Assembly: GCA_963696675.1 (NCBI GenBank)
Contig: CAVOLM010000021.1
Span: 1-64,000 of the forward strand
DNA: 64,000 bases
Direction of reading: 5' to 3'
Source of the DNA: DATBVX01 sp963696675
Lineage (GTDB): Bacteria; Pseudomonadota; Gammaproteobacteria; Steroidobacterales; Steroidobacteraceae
Both the position numbers and the translations under genes were made by a program. The notes beneath the pieces were generated by a model. That model was not told where the DNA came from. It saw only the letters and a program-made list of their open reading frames with translations, and did no database searches. This document shows positions 1 to 8,642 of this stretch, in pieces. Each line of letters starts with the position of its first letter. Position 1 is the stretch's first letter.

Positions 1-6
1 CAAGGC

Positions 7-1708
7 ATGAACGGCTGGAAACGTTGGCTGCCCGGATTGCAGATGCTCAGTCGGTACGAAGCCGCCTGGCTGCCCCACGATCTGATGGCCGGCCTGGTGC
101 TGACCACCATGCTGGTGCCGGTTGGAATTGCCTACGCAGTGGCTTCGGGCGTCCCGGGGATCTACGGTCTGTACGCCACCATCGTCCCGCTGCTCGCTTA
201 CGCCCTGTTCGGCCCGAGCCGCATTCTGGTGCTGGGGCCGGATTCCTCGCTCGCCGCAGTGATTCTCGCGGTCGTGCTGCCTGCTCTCTGCCGGCGACCC
301 GATGCGCGCCGTGGCCGTGGCGAGCCTGATGGCGGTGGTGTCGGGGCTGGTGTGCATCCTGATCGGCGTAATGCGCCTGGGATTCGTCACCGACTTGCTG
401 TCAAAGCCGATCCGCTACGGCTACATGAACGGCATCGCGCTCGCCGTGCTGATCAGCCAGCTGCCCAAGCTGTTCGGCTTTTCGATAGACAGCGTCGGGC
501 CGGGGCGCGATCTCGTGCAGATCGTCCAGTCGATCCTGGGTGGCCAAGCCAACTGGACGGCGTTCGCGGTCGGCGCCGGCACACTGGCGGCGATCATGCT
601 GCTCAAGCCCTGGAAGCGAATCCCCGGCCTCCTGATCGCCGTCGTCGGTGCCACGGTCGCGGTCGGCGTGCTCGGCCTGGACGAGAGCGCCGGGGTGAAG
701 GTGCTCGGTTCGCTGCCGCAAGGCCTGCCGTCGTTCGCGCTGCCGTGGATCGGTCTCGCCGACCTCGGCCAGGTGGTGATCGGCGGCTGCGCCGTCGCCA
801 TGGTGGCGTTCGCCGACACGAGCGTCCTGTCGCGCACGTATGCGGCCAAGACCCGCTCGCACGTCGATCCGAACCAGGAGATGGTCGGACTTGGCGCCGC
901 CAACCTTGCCGCTGGACTGTTCCAGGGGTTTCCGATCAGCAGCAGCTCCTCGCGCACGCCGGTCGCCGAAGCCGCGGGCGCGAAGACCCAGCTCACCGGC
1001 GTGGTCGGTGCCGTCGCCGTCGCCCTGCTGGTGTTGCTGGCCCCCAATCTGCTGGAAGACCTGCCCAACAGTGCGCTGGCAGCCGTCGTGATTGCGGCGG
1101 CCATCGGCCTGTTCGAATTCGCCGACCTGCGCCGCATTTTCCGTGTCCAGCCCTGGGAGTTCTGGCTGTCCATCGTCTGCTTCGTTGGCGTCGCAACATT
1201 CGGAGCGATTCCAGGCATCGGCCTGGCGATCGTCATCGCGATCATGGAATTTCTGTGGGACGGCTGGCGGCCACACTACGCCGTGCTGGGCCGAGTCGAG
1301 GGCATCCGGGGCTTCCACGACATCAAGCGCTATCCCGCAGCGCGGCTCGTTCCGGGCCTGGTTCTGTTCCGCTGGGATGCGCCGCTCTTCTTCGCCAATG
1401 CCGAGCTGTTTCACCAGCGCGTGCTCGAGGCCGTGGCGCAATCGCCGACACCGGTGCAGCGGATCATCGTGACCGCCGAGCCGGTCACCGGCATCGACGT
1501 GACCTCGGCGGACATGCTCGCCGAGCTGCAGCAGGCCCTGCGTGAATCGGGCATCGAGATGCACTTCGCGGAAATGAAGGACCCGGTCAAGGACAAGCTG
1601 AAGCGCTTTGAGCTGTTCGAGCGCTTCGGTGCCGCGAACTTCCATCCCACCATAGGCGCCGCCGTCGATGCGTACGTCGAAGAGCACTCAGTGGATTGGA
1701 AACCCTGA
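7..1708 (+). CDS. SulP family anion permease with STAS domain (one frameshift)
   Basis: This is an inner-membrane sulfate/bicarbonate-type transporter of the SLC26/SulP family. The N-terminal part (from MNGWKRWLPG) carries the first membrane segments. Translation must change frame near position 287, where CTCT probably stands for CTCTCT, to continue into the long hydrophobic part starting AGDPMRAV. About ten transmembrane segments are followed by a cytosolic STAS domain over the last 130 residues (after LFRWDAPLFF). The corrected length of about 567 residues is normal for SulP. It lies outside the cassette-like region that follows. The transported ion cannot be read from the sequence. Confidence 0.88.
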
Positions 1709-1746
1709 AAAGCCGCGGCTCAGGCGTGAAGCTGGGTTGGATCGTA

Positions 1747-1771
1747 CGGCCGCTGAACCGGGACGTTACGC
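1747..1771 (+). repeat. attC-like half site (L'/R' side)
   Basis: The segment reads GGCCGCTGAACCGGGACGTTACGC, close to the right half of the array's attC sites, ending in GTTACGC instead of GTTAGGC. It lies directly upstream of the next gene's ribosome binding site, as expected at a cassette junction. A nearly identical block occurs at 21173-21197. No partner left half is obvious. Confidence 0.4.
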
Positions 1772-1811
1772 GACGGTCGCACTATCAATCGATCCCCGAC
1801 GGAGGCGCTCC

Positions 1812-2219
1812 ATGGCTACCATTTGCAAGGAAGCTGAAATCACTCGAAATGCGGGCTTTGTCTGGGACGCAATCCGGGACGTGGGCTCTATTCATAAACG
1901 TCTTGTCCCCGGGTTCGTCGTCGACTGCAAGCTGGAAGGCGACTCGCGTCGCATAACCTTCGCAAATGGGATGGCAGTACGCGAGATCATCGTCGCCGTC
2001 GACGACAAGACGCGTCGACACGCTTGGTCCGCTCGCGGCGAGCCGCTTACTCACCACAACGCGTCTATCCAGGTCTTTGCGGAAGGCGACGACCAGTGTC
2101 GGGTTGTCTGGATTGCGGATGTGATGCCGAATGAGGTTGCTGACACCGTTGGCGAGATGATGTTGCAAGGGTTAGCCGCAATGAAGCGAACGCTGGAAGG
2201 ATCCGCAGCGGACAGTTAG
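1812..2219 (+). CDS. SRPBCC (START/Bet v1-like) family protein
   Basis: This 135-residue soluble protein has the polyketide-cyclase/SRPBCC layout: an N-terminal strand and helix (TRNAGFVWDAIRDVG), a central series of beta strands and a long C-terminal helix (MMLQGLAAMKRTLEG). Such proteins bind hydrophobic ligands in a helix-grip cavity; the ligand here is unknown. The ATG at 1812 is chosen because GGAGG precedes it by seven bases. It is the first unit after the SulP gene and follows an attC-like half site. Confidence 0.75.
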   Translation: MATICKEAEITRNAGFVWDAIRDVGSIHKRLVPGFVVDCKLEGDSRRITFANGMAVREIIVAVDDKTRRHAWSARGEPLTHHNASIQVFAEGDDQCRVVWIADVMPNEVADTVGEMMLQGLAAMKRTLEGSAADS

Positions 2220-2389
2220 TTCACGCGCCGCGCCTGGATGCGGCAGCTGCAAAGCAACGCAGTATGCCGCCCGAAGCGAACGATGGGCCTCACGACGCGT
2301 CGAATCGGTCGTTGGCGTGTCGATTCTTGGACGTCTCGATCGTCTTACATTCAGAGGGGCGTCCTCTGAACTTTCACGGAGTCATTCCC

Positions 2390-2830
2390 ATGAGCACTGT
2401 ACAACTTCATCGTGTAATTCGTGCAACGCCTGAAAGGATATATCGGGCCTTTCTTGATGCTGATGCCATGGCCAAATGGCTGCCGCCGAATGGTTTCACC
2501 GGCAAGGTTCATCAGATGGATGCCAGGGTCGGGGGCAGCTACAAGATGTCATTCACGAACTTTACGACCGGCAAGAGCCATTCGTTTGGCGGGAAGTACC
2601 TTGAACTCAAGCCGAACGAGCTGCTCCGCTACACCGACGCCTTCGACGACCCGAACCTGCCAGGGAAAATGGACACCACCGTATCTCTGAAGAAAGTCTT
2701 GGTGGGAACCGAACTGAAGGTGGTCCAGGAGGGTATTCCTGACGCCATTCCCGCCGAGGCCTGCTACCTCGGTTGGCAGGAGTCTCTGACGCTTCTCGCC
2801 AAACTGGTCGAGGCTGAAATTCCCGATTGA
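2390..2830 (+). CDS. SRPBCC family protein, AHSA1 type
   Basis: The 146-residue protein starts MSTVQLHRVIRATPERIYRA and contains the AHSA1 signature region AMAKWLPPNGFTGKV, a YLELKPNELLRYTDAFDD strand pair and the C-terminal helix with GWQESLTLLAKLVEAE. Homologues of the activator-of-Hsp90-ATPase-like SRPBCC group are small ligand-binding or stress proteins; the role here is not known. The ATG at 2390 gives the canonical family N-terminus. About 170 bases of non-coding sequence precede it, in which I see no clear gene or complete attC site. Confidence 0.8.
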   Translation: MSTVQLHRVIRATPERIYRAFLDADAMAKWLPPNGFTGKVHQMDARVGGSYKMSFTNFTTGKSHSFGGKYLELKPNELLRYTDAFDDPNLPGKMDTTVSLKKVLVGTELKVVQEGIPDAIPAEACYLGWQESLTLLAKLVEAEIPD

Positions 2831-2871
2831 CGGAGCTGACGGCGGTTAGCTGACAGGAGTGCATTGACGTC

Positions 2872-3198
2872 ATGCACGACTTCGATCCTCACCTGGTGCA
2901 CATGCTCCTCGATCTCGGTCCCGCAGCCTTGTTGTTCGTGGCAGGCTTTGTGCTCGCCTTGAGACGTCCCAAGGCATCGAGTCTCCTCGTCCTGATCGGA
3001 TTTCTTCTGATCCTCGCAGCCGGGCTAGCGAGGAACTTCCTTGGGGTCGACGGCCCAGTCGATGCCTATGTGGAGCGTATCGTTGGGAGCTCTGACCAAC
3101 TGCAGTCGCTGGCTTTCTACGCGGGCAGACTCGGCGCGACGCTCGCCGGGATCGGTCTGATCTGGCATGCGTTTCAGCTAAAGTACTTGGGCCCATGA
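2872..3198 (+). CDS. Small inner-membrane protein, unknown function
   Basis: A 108-residue protein with three predicted membrane segments: residues about 8-29, 36-55 and a shorter C-terminal one around 85-102. AGGAG lies ten bases before the ATG at 2872. A complete attC-like site begins right after its stop codon, so this looks like a bona fide cassette gene. I do not recognise a family. Confidence 0.6.
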   Translation: MHDFDPHLVHMLLDLGPAALLFVAGFVLALRRPKASSLLVLIGFLLILAAGLARNFLGVDGPVDAYVERIVGSSDQLQSLAFYAGRLGATLAGIGLIWHAFQLKYLGP

Positions 3199-3205
3199 AT
3201 GTGCC

Positions 3206-3293
3206 ACCTGACAACGCGTTGGATCAACCGCGGCAGGGATAAAGTGCCAACGCCCATCACACTGCAGCGCATTGCTCAACGCGGACGTCAAGG
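3206..3293 (+). repeat. Complete attC-like recombination site
   Basis: The left arm ACCTGAC-AACGCGTTGGATCAA pairs imperfectly with the right arm TTGCTCAACGCGGACGTCAAGG across an 88-base site. The right arm matches the array consensus except for GTCAAGG in place of GTTAGGC. It sits between the stop of the membrane gene at 3198 and the start of the secreted protein gene at 3298, exactly where a cassette boundary is expected. Confidence 0.6.
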
Positions 3294-3297
3294 GAGC

Positions 3298-3636
3298 ATG
3301 CGGCGCATTGGAGCCATAGTCGGCATGCTTGCGGTCGCGGCAATGGCCGACGCGGATACTGTGAAGGGAGAACTCTCGTTCAACTCCGAGGGGGTCGGGA
3401 AGGTCCTGGAATGCAAGAGTGGACGCATATTTGCTTTGGGAACGATGGCAACCGATCCATACCTTCGCTTGGTGCAGCGGTATTGGCGGGCCTCGTTCCA
3501 TGGCAAGACACCGGTCTTGATCGAGGTAGGTGGAGTGGTAACAGGAGCGAGCACGCCTGGGACCGCGTTGACTCTTGAATCGCCGAACGTGGTTGTGCTG
3601 TATGGTGGCCGGTGCAGTGACTATGGACAAACATGA
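3298..3636 (+). CDS. Small secreted protein, unknown function
   Basis: A 112-residue protein with a Sec signal peptide (MRRIGAIVGMLAVAAMADA, probable cleavage after ADA). The mature part is short and beta-rich (TVKGELSFNSEGVGKVLEC, then HGKTPVLIEVGGVVTG), with two cysteines, which suggests a small periplasmic domain. The ATG at 3298 directly abuts the attC-like site and is preceded by GGGAG. No family recognised. Confidence 0.55.
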   Translation: MRRIGAIVGMLAVAAMADADTVKGELSFNSEGVGKVLECKSGRIFALGTMATDPYLRLVQRYWRASFHGKTPVLIEVGGVVTGASTPGTALTLESPNVVVLYGGRCSDYGQT

Positions 3637-3658
3637 TCGGGGGCGTCAGGCCGAATCA

Positions 3659-3681
3659 CTTGCTCAATGCGGTCGTTAGCC
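3659..3681 (+). repeat. attC-like half site (L'/R' side)
   Basis: CTTGCTCAATGCGGTCGTTAGCC matches the right half of the array sites and ends in the core GTTAGCC. It lies between the secreted protein gene and the cyclase gene, whose GGGAGG ribosome binding site follows immediately. The left half after position 3636 is degenerate. Confidence 0.55.
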
Positions 3682-3697
3682 CACCGGGAGGACTGCT

Positions 3698-4690
3698 ATG
3701 GATCGCCGCCGACTGCTCAAGCTAACCAGCATTGCCTTCGCGGGCGCGACGGTCTTACCGACGATCGGCTGCACCAAGGCCAAGAGCCAAAGCCCGGGAC
3801 TTTGGAACGTCTGGGACAATGCCATTGCACGTGCCCGATTCGTCTCGCTGTCTCATGTCCTGACGCCGGACACGCCACTTTGGAAGGGCTTCCCGTCTGT
3901 GACGGAATTCCAGCAGGGCAAGGCACGACTCGATGACACCTCGCCGTACGATGCGCTTACCTACGAGAAGACGGGCCTCGAAACCACAGCGTATGTCCTA
4001 CCCACCGACCAATTCGGCACACAACTGGATCCTCCCGCGCACTGGCATCAATGCTTTCCAGCGATTGATGAATTACCGGCCACGATCGCACTGCGCAAAC
4101 TTGCGGTGATTTCCATCGTCGAGCAGGTGCAGAGAGACGCTAACTATCACCTCACAGCTGACGATGTGCGTGCATGGGAACACACTCACGGCGCGATTCC
4201 AGCAGGGAGCGTTGTCATGGTGCGTTCGGACTGGTCCAAGCGCTGGCCTGACAAGACGTTGATGCAGCCCGCCGACGGCAAGTTTCCCGGCGTGAGTCTC
4301 GATGCGCTCAAGCTGCTGCACCTCGAACGTCACATCCTGCTCCACGGCCACGAACCGCTCGACACTGATTCCACACCAACTTTGGTTGGAGAGGATTGGC
4401 TGATGAACAACGGCTACATGCAGGCCGAGGCCGTCACCAATCTGGATCAACTACCTGCGACCGGCGCCTTGGTGGCAGTCGGGTTTCCGCGTCTGCGGGG
4501 TGGAACTGGTGGCTTTGTCAGTTTCACCGCAATCTGCCCGGCCGATTGGTCCCACGGCACTCGCCCTGGCGAAGTCGCTGAAGCACCTCTGGCCTACAAC
4601 GAGAAGCGTTTGGTGTGGAATGAGGCTAGTGGCATGCGAGAACGTACAGCCGCTTGCGACAAGCCGAAGGGAAAGCAGAGTTTCAATTGA
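3698..4690 (+). CDS. Secreted cyclase-family (kynurenine formamidase-like) metal hydrolase
   Basis: The 330-residue protein starts with a twin-arginine-like export signal (MDRRRLLKLTSIAFAG) and a Cys at residue 25 that may be lipidated. The body belongs to the cyclase family that includes kynurenine formamidase, with the metal-site region FGTQLDPPAHWHQ. It has Gln where kynurenine formamidases carry the second His, as in other cyclase subfamilies. A later LLHGHEPLDTD segment also fits the fold. A hydrolase acting on a small amide or lactone in the periplasm is the likely role; the substrate is unknown. Confidence 0.8.
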   Translation: MDRRRLLKLTSIAFAGATVLPTIGCTKAKSQSPGLWNVWDNAIARARFVSLSHVLTPDTPLWKGFPSVTEFQQGKARLDDTSPYDALTYEKTGLETTAYVLPTDQFGTQLDPPAHWHQCFPAIDELPATIALRKLAVISIVEQVQRDANYHLTADDVRAWEHTHGAIPAGSVVMVRSDWSKRWPDKTLMQPADGKFPGVSLDALKLLHLERHILLHGHEPLDTDSTPTLVGEDWLMNNGYMQAEAVTNLDQLPATGALVAVGFPRLRGGTGGFVSFTAICPADWSHGTRPGEVAEAPLAYNEKRLVWNEASGMRERTAACDKPKGKQSFN

Positions 4691-4728
4691 TATACGGCTG
4701 AGCGTAGGAGTGCCAGTAGAAGCAAGCG

Positions 4729-5220
4729 ATGAACATCAATCTGATTGGCGTAGTCATCTGCCTCGTGATGCTACAGGCTGCCTGTCACAACTCGTCGACT
4801 CCGGACGAGGCGCGAATGGCTGTGCTGACTGCGGAGCGCGAGTGGGCTGCGGCGGCACGAAACAAGGATCTACAACGCAGTATTTCTTTCCTGGCTGACG
4901 ACGCAATCATGTTCCCACCCGGGCAGGGCCCTCTGGTCGGGAAGGGTGCGATTCGTGACTACATCGCGTCTTCCTTCGCAACTCCAGGGTTCAGCGTCAC
5001 TTGGGAACCAGAGGACGTGGTGGTGGCGAAGGGCGGAGACCTTGCTTACACCCATGCACGAAGCGTGTACACGTTCCCCGGACCCGATCAAACTCTTCAA
5101 ACGTTACATGGAAAGGGTGTCGCGATTTGGCGCAAGGATACTGACGGTCGCTGGCGCTGCGTCGTCGACATATGGAACGAGGCGCCGGCGCCCGGCATTA
5201 CAGTGGGCTCGGAGGAGTGA
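4729..5220 (+). CDS. NTF2-like (DUF4440/SnoaL-type) lipoprotein
   Basis: The 163-residue protein has a lipoprotein signal (MNINLIGVVICLVMLQAAC). The following NTF2-like domain contains the typical helix AVLTAEREWAAAARNKDLQ, the segment FLADDAIMFPPGQGPLVGKGAIRDY and the terminal strand RWRCVVDIWNEAPAP. DUF4440 proteins are small cone-shaped domains that bind ligands or catalyse isomerisation; the function here is not assignable. The next gene starts six bases after the stop, so the two are likely co-transcribed. A degraded DUF4440 relative also sits next to the second PDZ paralogue (25642-25904). Confidence 0.8.
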   Translation: MNINLIGVVICLVMLQAACHNSSTPDEARMAVLTAEREWAAAARNKDLQRSISFLADDAIMFPPGQGPLVGKGAIRDYIASSFATPGFSVTWEPEDVVVAKGGDLAYTHARSVYTFPGPDQTLQTLHGKGVAIWRKDTDGRWRCVVDIWNEAPAPGITVGSEE

Positions 5221-5225
5221 CAGCT

Positions 5226-6040
5226 ATGCAGCATCTGCGCAGTCTGAGCCTGTTGATGTTGTTGCTCACGGTGGTCTCTCGGCCGCTGCGGAGCCCGCTG
5301 GTTTCAGGATTGAAGTCCTGGTGCACAAGCGCGCGTCGGGGCCATTCACGATTCCTGTCCGATGTCTCAATGGCTGTGCCTGGAAGGCCACGACTATCGA
5401 CTGTCCCGTGGAAGGAAATGAATGTCGCGCAATCGTCGATGGTCGGAGTGGCGTCGAGCCGTATGTCGACGAGTCAAGCGGCTCAGATCAGGTACGCCCA
5501 TTGAGCGGCACGGTATGCCTGGGTCTTGCCCCCGGGCTGTCTCAGCCCGAAGAAGCAAAGGGATTGACGGGGATTCCTGCGGGCGTACTCCTCATGTCGG
5601 TGGCGACCGGTTCTCCGGCTGAAATTGCAGGCTTCAAGGAAGGAGATCTGTTGACGAGTTTCAACGCGGTACCAATCCAGCAAGGCAAGGAGTTGCGCGA
5701 GGTGCTTCCAAGCCTGGTGGCCGGCGAGTTGTTCAAGGCCACGATCTATCGCGCGGGAACGCTGGTCCCCATCAGCGGCTCTCTCGGTATCTGGACGACT
5801 GCCGACACATGCCTACCTGCAGACCCTGAGCTTCTCGCGAGACCCGCTGTCATGCCCAGGGACCCGAAGCCAACAACTCGCTTCACTCTCGCCTTTGATG
5901 ACATCGGGAGCGCTGAATTGCGGTGTTTGACAGGATGTCCCTGGGAGACGTCGACGCCATGCAAGCAGACGCAGCGCTGCACATTCCAGATCGACGAGAA
6001 TGGCGATGCTCAGGGAAGTGCCACCGAAGCAGCGCCGTGA
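5226..6040 (+). CDS. Secreted PDZ protein with two flanking four-cysteine modules (paralogue 1, one frameshift)
   Basis: The signal peptide (MQHLRSLSLLMLLLTVV) is read from the ATG at 5226. One base is missing near 5280 (CGGCC for CGGGCC), after which the frame continues AAAEPAGFRIEVL. The corrected length is 271 residues, identical to its paralogue at 24387. A module with spacing C-x3-C-x8-C-x6-C (RCLNGCAW...) precedes a PDZ domain (GSPAEIAGFKEGDLLTSFN). A similar module C-x3-C-x7-C-x5-C (RCLTGCPW...) closes the protein. The cysteines suggest a disulfide-stabilised periplasmic protein. Apart from PDZ, no known family is recognised. Confidence 0.72.
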
Positions 6041-6063
6041 ATCCGCGACTCGCGACAGCCCAG

Positions 6064-6549
6064 CTACTCGCCGTTGCCTGGCACCGCATCTACCGACGAT
6101 TCAAACGCAATGAAAAGAACGCACGGCGTGGTGCTGACGCAGGAGCCGCTGTGTGGAAGCTTGGCCGGACCGTACGCGTAGGTTCCGGGCTTGAGGACCG
6201 TGGATGTCTGGCCCTCGTAGGCCACGTGAAGCTCGCCGGCGACCAGGACCATGCGCTCGGCGGACGTGTGCCAGTGCAACGGCAGCTGAGAGCCGGCCGG
6301 GACCTTGAAGAAGACATCGGCGTTGGGTTCCGCGGGGTCCCCACGCAGCACAGCCAGGCCGCACCCGGCTGGCAAGAAGTCCGGGCACGGACCCCACTTG
6401 AGAGCTGAGTCATCTGCGTGCCACTTGATCGCCGGCTGCTGAGCGAGATCCTCGGCGGAGGCCGGCGAAGTAGCGAAACCTGACGCAACAAGCACTGTTG
6501 AACCCAGCAGTGCCCGCAGTGAGTTGCAAGTCATCTCCGCGTGAAGCAT
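6064..6549 (-). CDS. Secreted cupin-domain protein
   Basis: The 161-residue minus-strand protein has a signal peptide ending near ASAEDL. A single cupin follows, with the metal-ligand region LPLHWHTSAERMVLVAGELHV and the second motif KPGTYAYGPAKLPHSG. AAGGAG lies eight bases before the ATG at 6549, which decides this start over an upstream GTG at 6558. It follows the tautomerase gene by 69 bases in the same direction, suggesting a two-gene operon. The substrate is unknown. Confidence 0.82.
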   Translation of the reverse strand: MLHAEMTCNSLRALLGSTVLVASGFATSPASAEDLAQQPAIKWHADDSALKWGPCPDFLPAGCGLAVLRGDPAEPNADVFFKVPAGSQLPLHWHTSAERMVLVAGELHVAYEGQTSTVLKPGTYAYGPAKLPHSGSCVSTTPCVLFIAFESSVDAVPGNGE

Positions 6550-6618
6550 GGCATTCACTCCTTATCTTGTTGTGACGGGAGACACCACTTTGCCGACCGC
6601 CGCCCGGATTCGCGCGGT

Positions 6619-6843
6619 CTACGCGGCCTTGCCTGTAGCCAGCGCGTGAACATCCGCGGCGCGCAATGCCTTGCCGCCAATCGCCCAGTCCCCACCTTCG
6701 AATTCGTTGATTCGAACCCAGGTGACGGGGCGCATGTTTTCGCCTTCCACCGCGATCATTGCTTCCGTGACCTTCGCGATGAGTTCCTTCTTCTGTGCCG
6801 GTGTGAAAACATCTTTGATAACGTCGATCGTAACGAGTGGCAT
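6619..6843 (-). CDS. 4-oxalocrotonate tautomerase family protein
   Basis: The 74-residue protein begins MPLVTIDVIKDVFTPAQK, giving the catalytic N-terminal proline after Met removal. The conserved region VTWVRINEFEGGDWAIGGK is typical of 4-OT family enzymes. AAGGAG precedes the ATG at 6843. The family uses Pro1 as a general base to interconvert enol and keto forms of small carboxylates. It is transcribed divergently from the adjacent regulator gene and upstream of the cupin gene, so the three probably form one regulatory unit. Confidence 0.88.
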   Translation of the reverse strand: MPLVTIDVIKDVFTPAQKKELIAKVTEAMIAVEGENMRPVTWVRINEFEGGDWAIGGKALRAADVHALATGKAA

Positions 6844-6995
6844 CGTGTGACTCCTTGATTGGTTGGGGCAGCGAAACTTCCGCAGCCCGGCGCGATAAGA
6901 CTCGCACGCGCGCGCAGCCAAAGCTTGCAGAACGCCTGGAGAAATTCTGGAGAATTTCTTGGGGATCACCCGGGCGTGATCTATTCTTGCGGCCG
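6844..6995. promoter_or_regulatory. Divergent intergenic region, tautomerase-cupin operon versus winged-helix regulator
   Basis: These 152 bases separate the tautomerase start on the minus strand from the regulator start at 6996. They contain the direct repeat-like stretch CTGGAGAAATTCTGGAGAATTTCT (about 6935-6958), which includes AGAAATTCTGGAGAATTTCT, an imperfect palindrome that could be an operator. No clear -35/-10 pair stands out. Control by the neighbouring regulator is inference from the divergent layout. Confidence 0.4.
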
Positions 6996-8576
6996 ATGCT
7001 CTACAAGTTCGGTCAATTCGAACTGGATCTCGCCACGATCGAGCTGCGCGCGCGCGGCGAGACCATCAGCGTGGAGCCGCAGGTCTTTGCCTTGCTCGCG
7101 CTGCTGGTCGGAAACAGCGAGCGCCTCGTCTCAAAGGACGAGATCATCGAAAAAGTCTGGGACGGTCGCGTCGTTTCGGACGCCGCTGTGGCGAGCCGCA
7201 TCAAGTCGGCGCGGCAGGCGCTCGGCGATGATGGCAAGTCGCAGCAATTCATCAAGACGGTCCACGGTCAGGGGTACCGCTTCGTCGCTCAGATCCGAGC
7301 CTCACAGGGCGTTGCTGCTTCGGCCGCAGAGTCGGCAGGCGACCGGAGCGCGCCCAGCCTCGGTGCCATGGTTCAGCGCCTGGAGGGAATCTCCCGACCG
7401 TCGCTTGCGGTGCTGCCGTTTCGACTGGTCGCAGGCGACGAGCGGTACGCGGCTCTCACTCATGCGCTCCCGGACGAATTGATCACGGACCTGGCACGCC
7501 TGCATTGGCTCTTCGTCACGGCCCGCGGCTCATCGTTTCGTCTGCGCGCATCCGAGACTGATCTCGGCGAAATCGGGCGGCTGCTGCGGGTCCGCTATTG
7601 CCTGTTGGGCTCGATCGAAGTCACTGGATCAAATCTCCTCGTCTTCGTCGAGCTCGTTGAGACCGCGGATGGCGGTATCGTCTGGGCCGATCGCTTCTCC
7701 GGCCGAATCGACGATGTACATACGATGCGCGAGCAGATCCGTTCCCAGGTCCTTGCCGCGCTCGAGATCCGCATTCCGATGCACGAGGCAAGCCGCGCAC
7801 GCCTGTCCGCGGTCGAGAATCTCGATGCGTGGTCGGCCTACCACCTCGGCTTGCAACACCTTTATCGTTTCAACCGGGTCGACAACGCTGCGGCTGCCGG
7901 TCTCTTCGAGCGCGCGGTCGCGCTGGATCCCGCATTCGCGCGCGCGCACGCCGGCTTGTCCTTCGTGCACTTTCAGACCGCATTCATGCATTACTCGGAC
8001 GATCTCGCCAATGCGATCGGCCAGGCGCGCCGCTTCGCCGAGCGCGGATTGGAACTCGATCCCCTCGATCCGTTCGTCAACTTCACCATGGGGCGCACCT
8101 ACTGGCTCGAGGGAGATCTCGATCGGAGCCTCGGCTGGCTCGAGCGCTCCACGGAGATCAGTCCGCACTACGCTCAAGGCATTTATGCCCGCGCGTGGAC
8201 CGAGGCGCTCGCCGGGCGAGCGCTGGATGGCCGGCAGCACGTCGACCTGGCGATTCGGTTGAGCCCGCTCGATCCGTTGCACTACGCGATGCTCGCGACT
8301 CGCTCGTTCACGCACATGGTGCTCGGCGAGGACGCGGAAGCGGCCGAGTGGGCGGAGCGCGGCGCGCGCTCGCCCGGTGCGCATGTGTTGATCGCGATGA
8401 TCGCGGCCGCGGCGCATGCCATGAAGGGCGACAGCGGACGGGCAGAATTCTGGGCGGCGAATGTTCGCGAGCGGAATGCTGCGCTCACTCTGGAGGACTT
8501 TTGTCGGGCGTTTCCGATGAAGTCGGACACCATGCGTGGGCGGGTGCTTGAGGCCCTGACGAAGTTCGGCTTCTGA
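6996..8576 (+). CDS. Winged-helix (CadC/OmpR-type) transcriptional regulator with TolB-like and TPR domains
   Basis: This 526-residue protein has an OmpR/PhoB-type winged-helix DNA-binding domain (residues 1-100, with PQVFALLALLVGN and VHGQGYRFVA). A FlgO/TolB-like domain follows at about 130-250 (SLAVLPFRLVAGDERYAALT). The C-terminal 270 residues contain tetratricopeptide-like helices (AAAGLFERAVALDPAFARAHAG and others). No membrane segment separates the domains, unlike CadC. The ATG at 6996 starts right at the DNA-binding domain. It diverges from the tautomerase-cupin pair, which is its most likely target. Confidence 0.85.
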   Translation: MLYKFGQFELDLATIELRARGETISVEPQVFALLALLVGNSERLVSKDEIIEKVWDGRVVSDAAVASRIKSARQALGDDGKSQQFIKTVHGQGYRFVAQIRASQGVAASAAESAGDRSAPSLGAMVQRLEGISRPSLAVLPFRLVAGDERYAALTHALPDELITDLARLHWLFVTARGSSFRLRASETDLGEIGRLLRVRYCLLGSIEVTGSNLLVFVELVETADGGIVWADRFSGRIDDVHTMREQIRSQVLAALEIRIPMHEASRARLSAVENLDAWSAYHLGLQHLYRFNRVDNAAAAGLFERAVALDPAFARAHAGLSFVHFQTAFMHYSDDLANAIGQARRFAERGLELDPLDPFVNFTMGRTYWLEGDLDRSLGWLERSTEISPHYAQGIYARAWTEALAGRALDGRQHVDLAIRLSPLDPLHYAMLATRSFTHMVLGEDAEAAEWAERGARSPGAHVLIAMIAAAAHAMKGDSGRAEFWAANVRERNAALTLEDFCRAFPMKSDTMRGRVLEALTKFGF

Positions 8577-8642
8577 GGACGGGGCTGTCATGACAGATCG
8601 CATTGCAAGGGCCACGATGCTGCTAATTGCTAAATCCCTATC

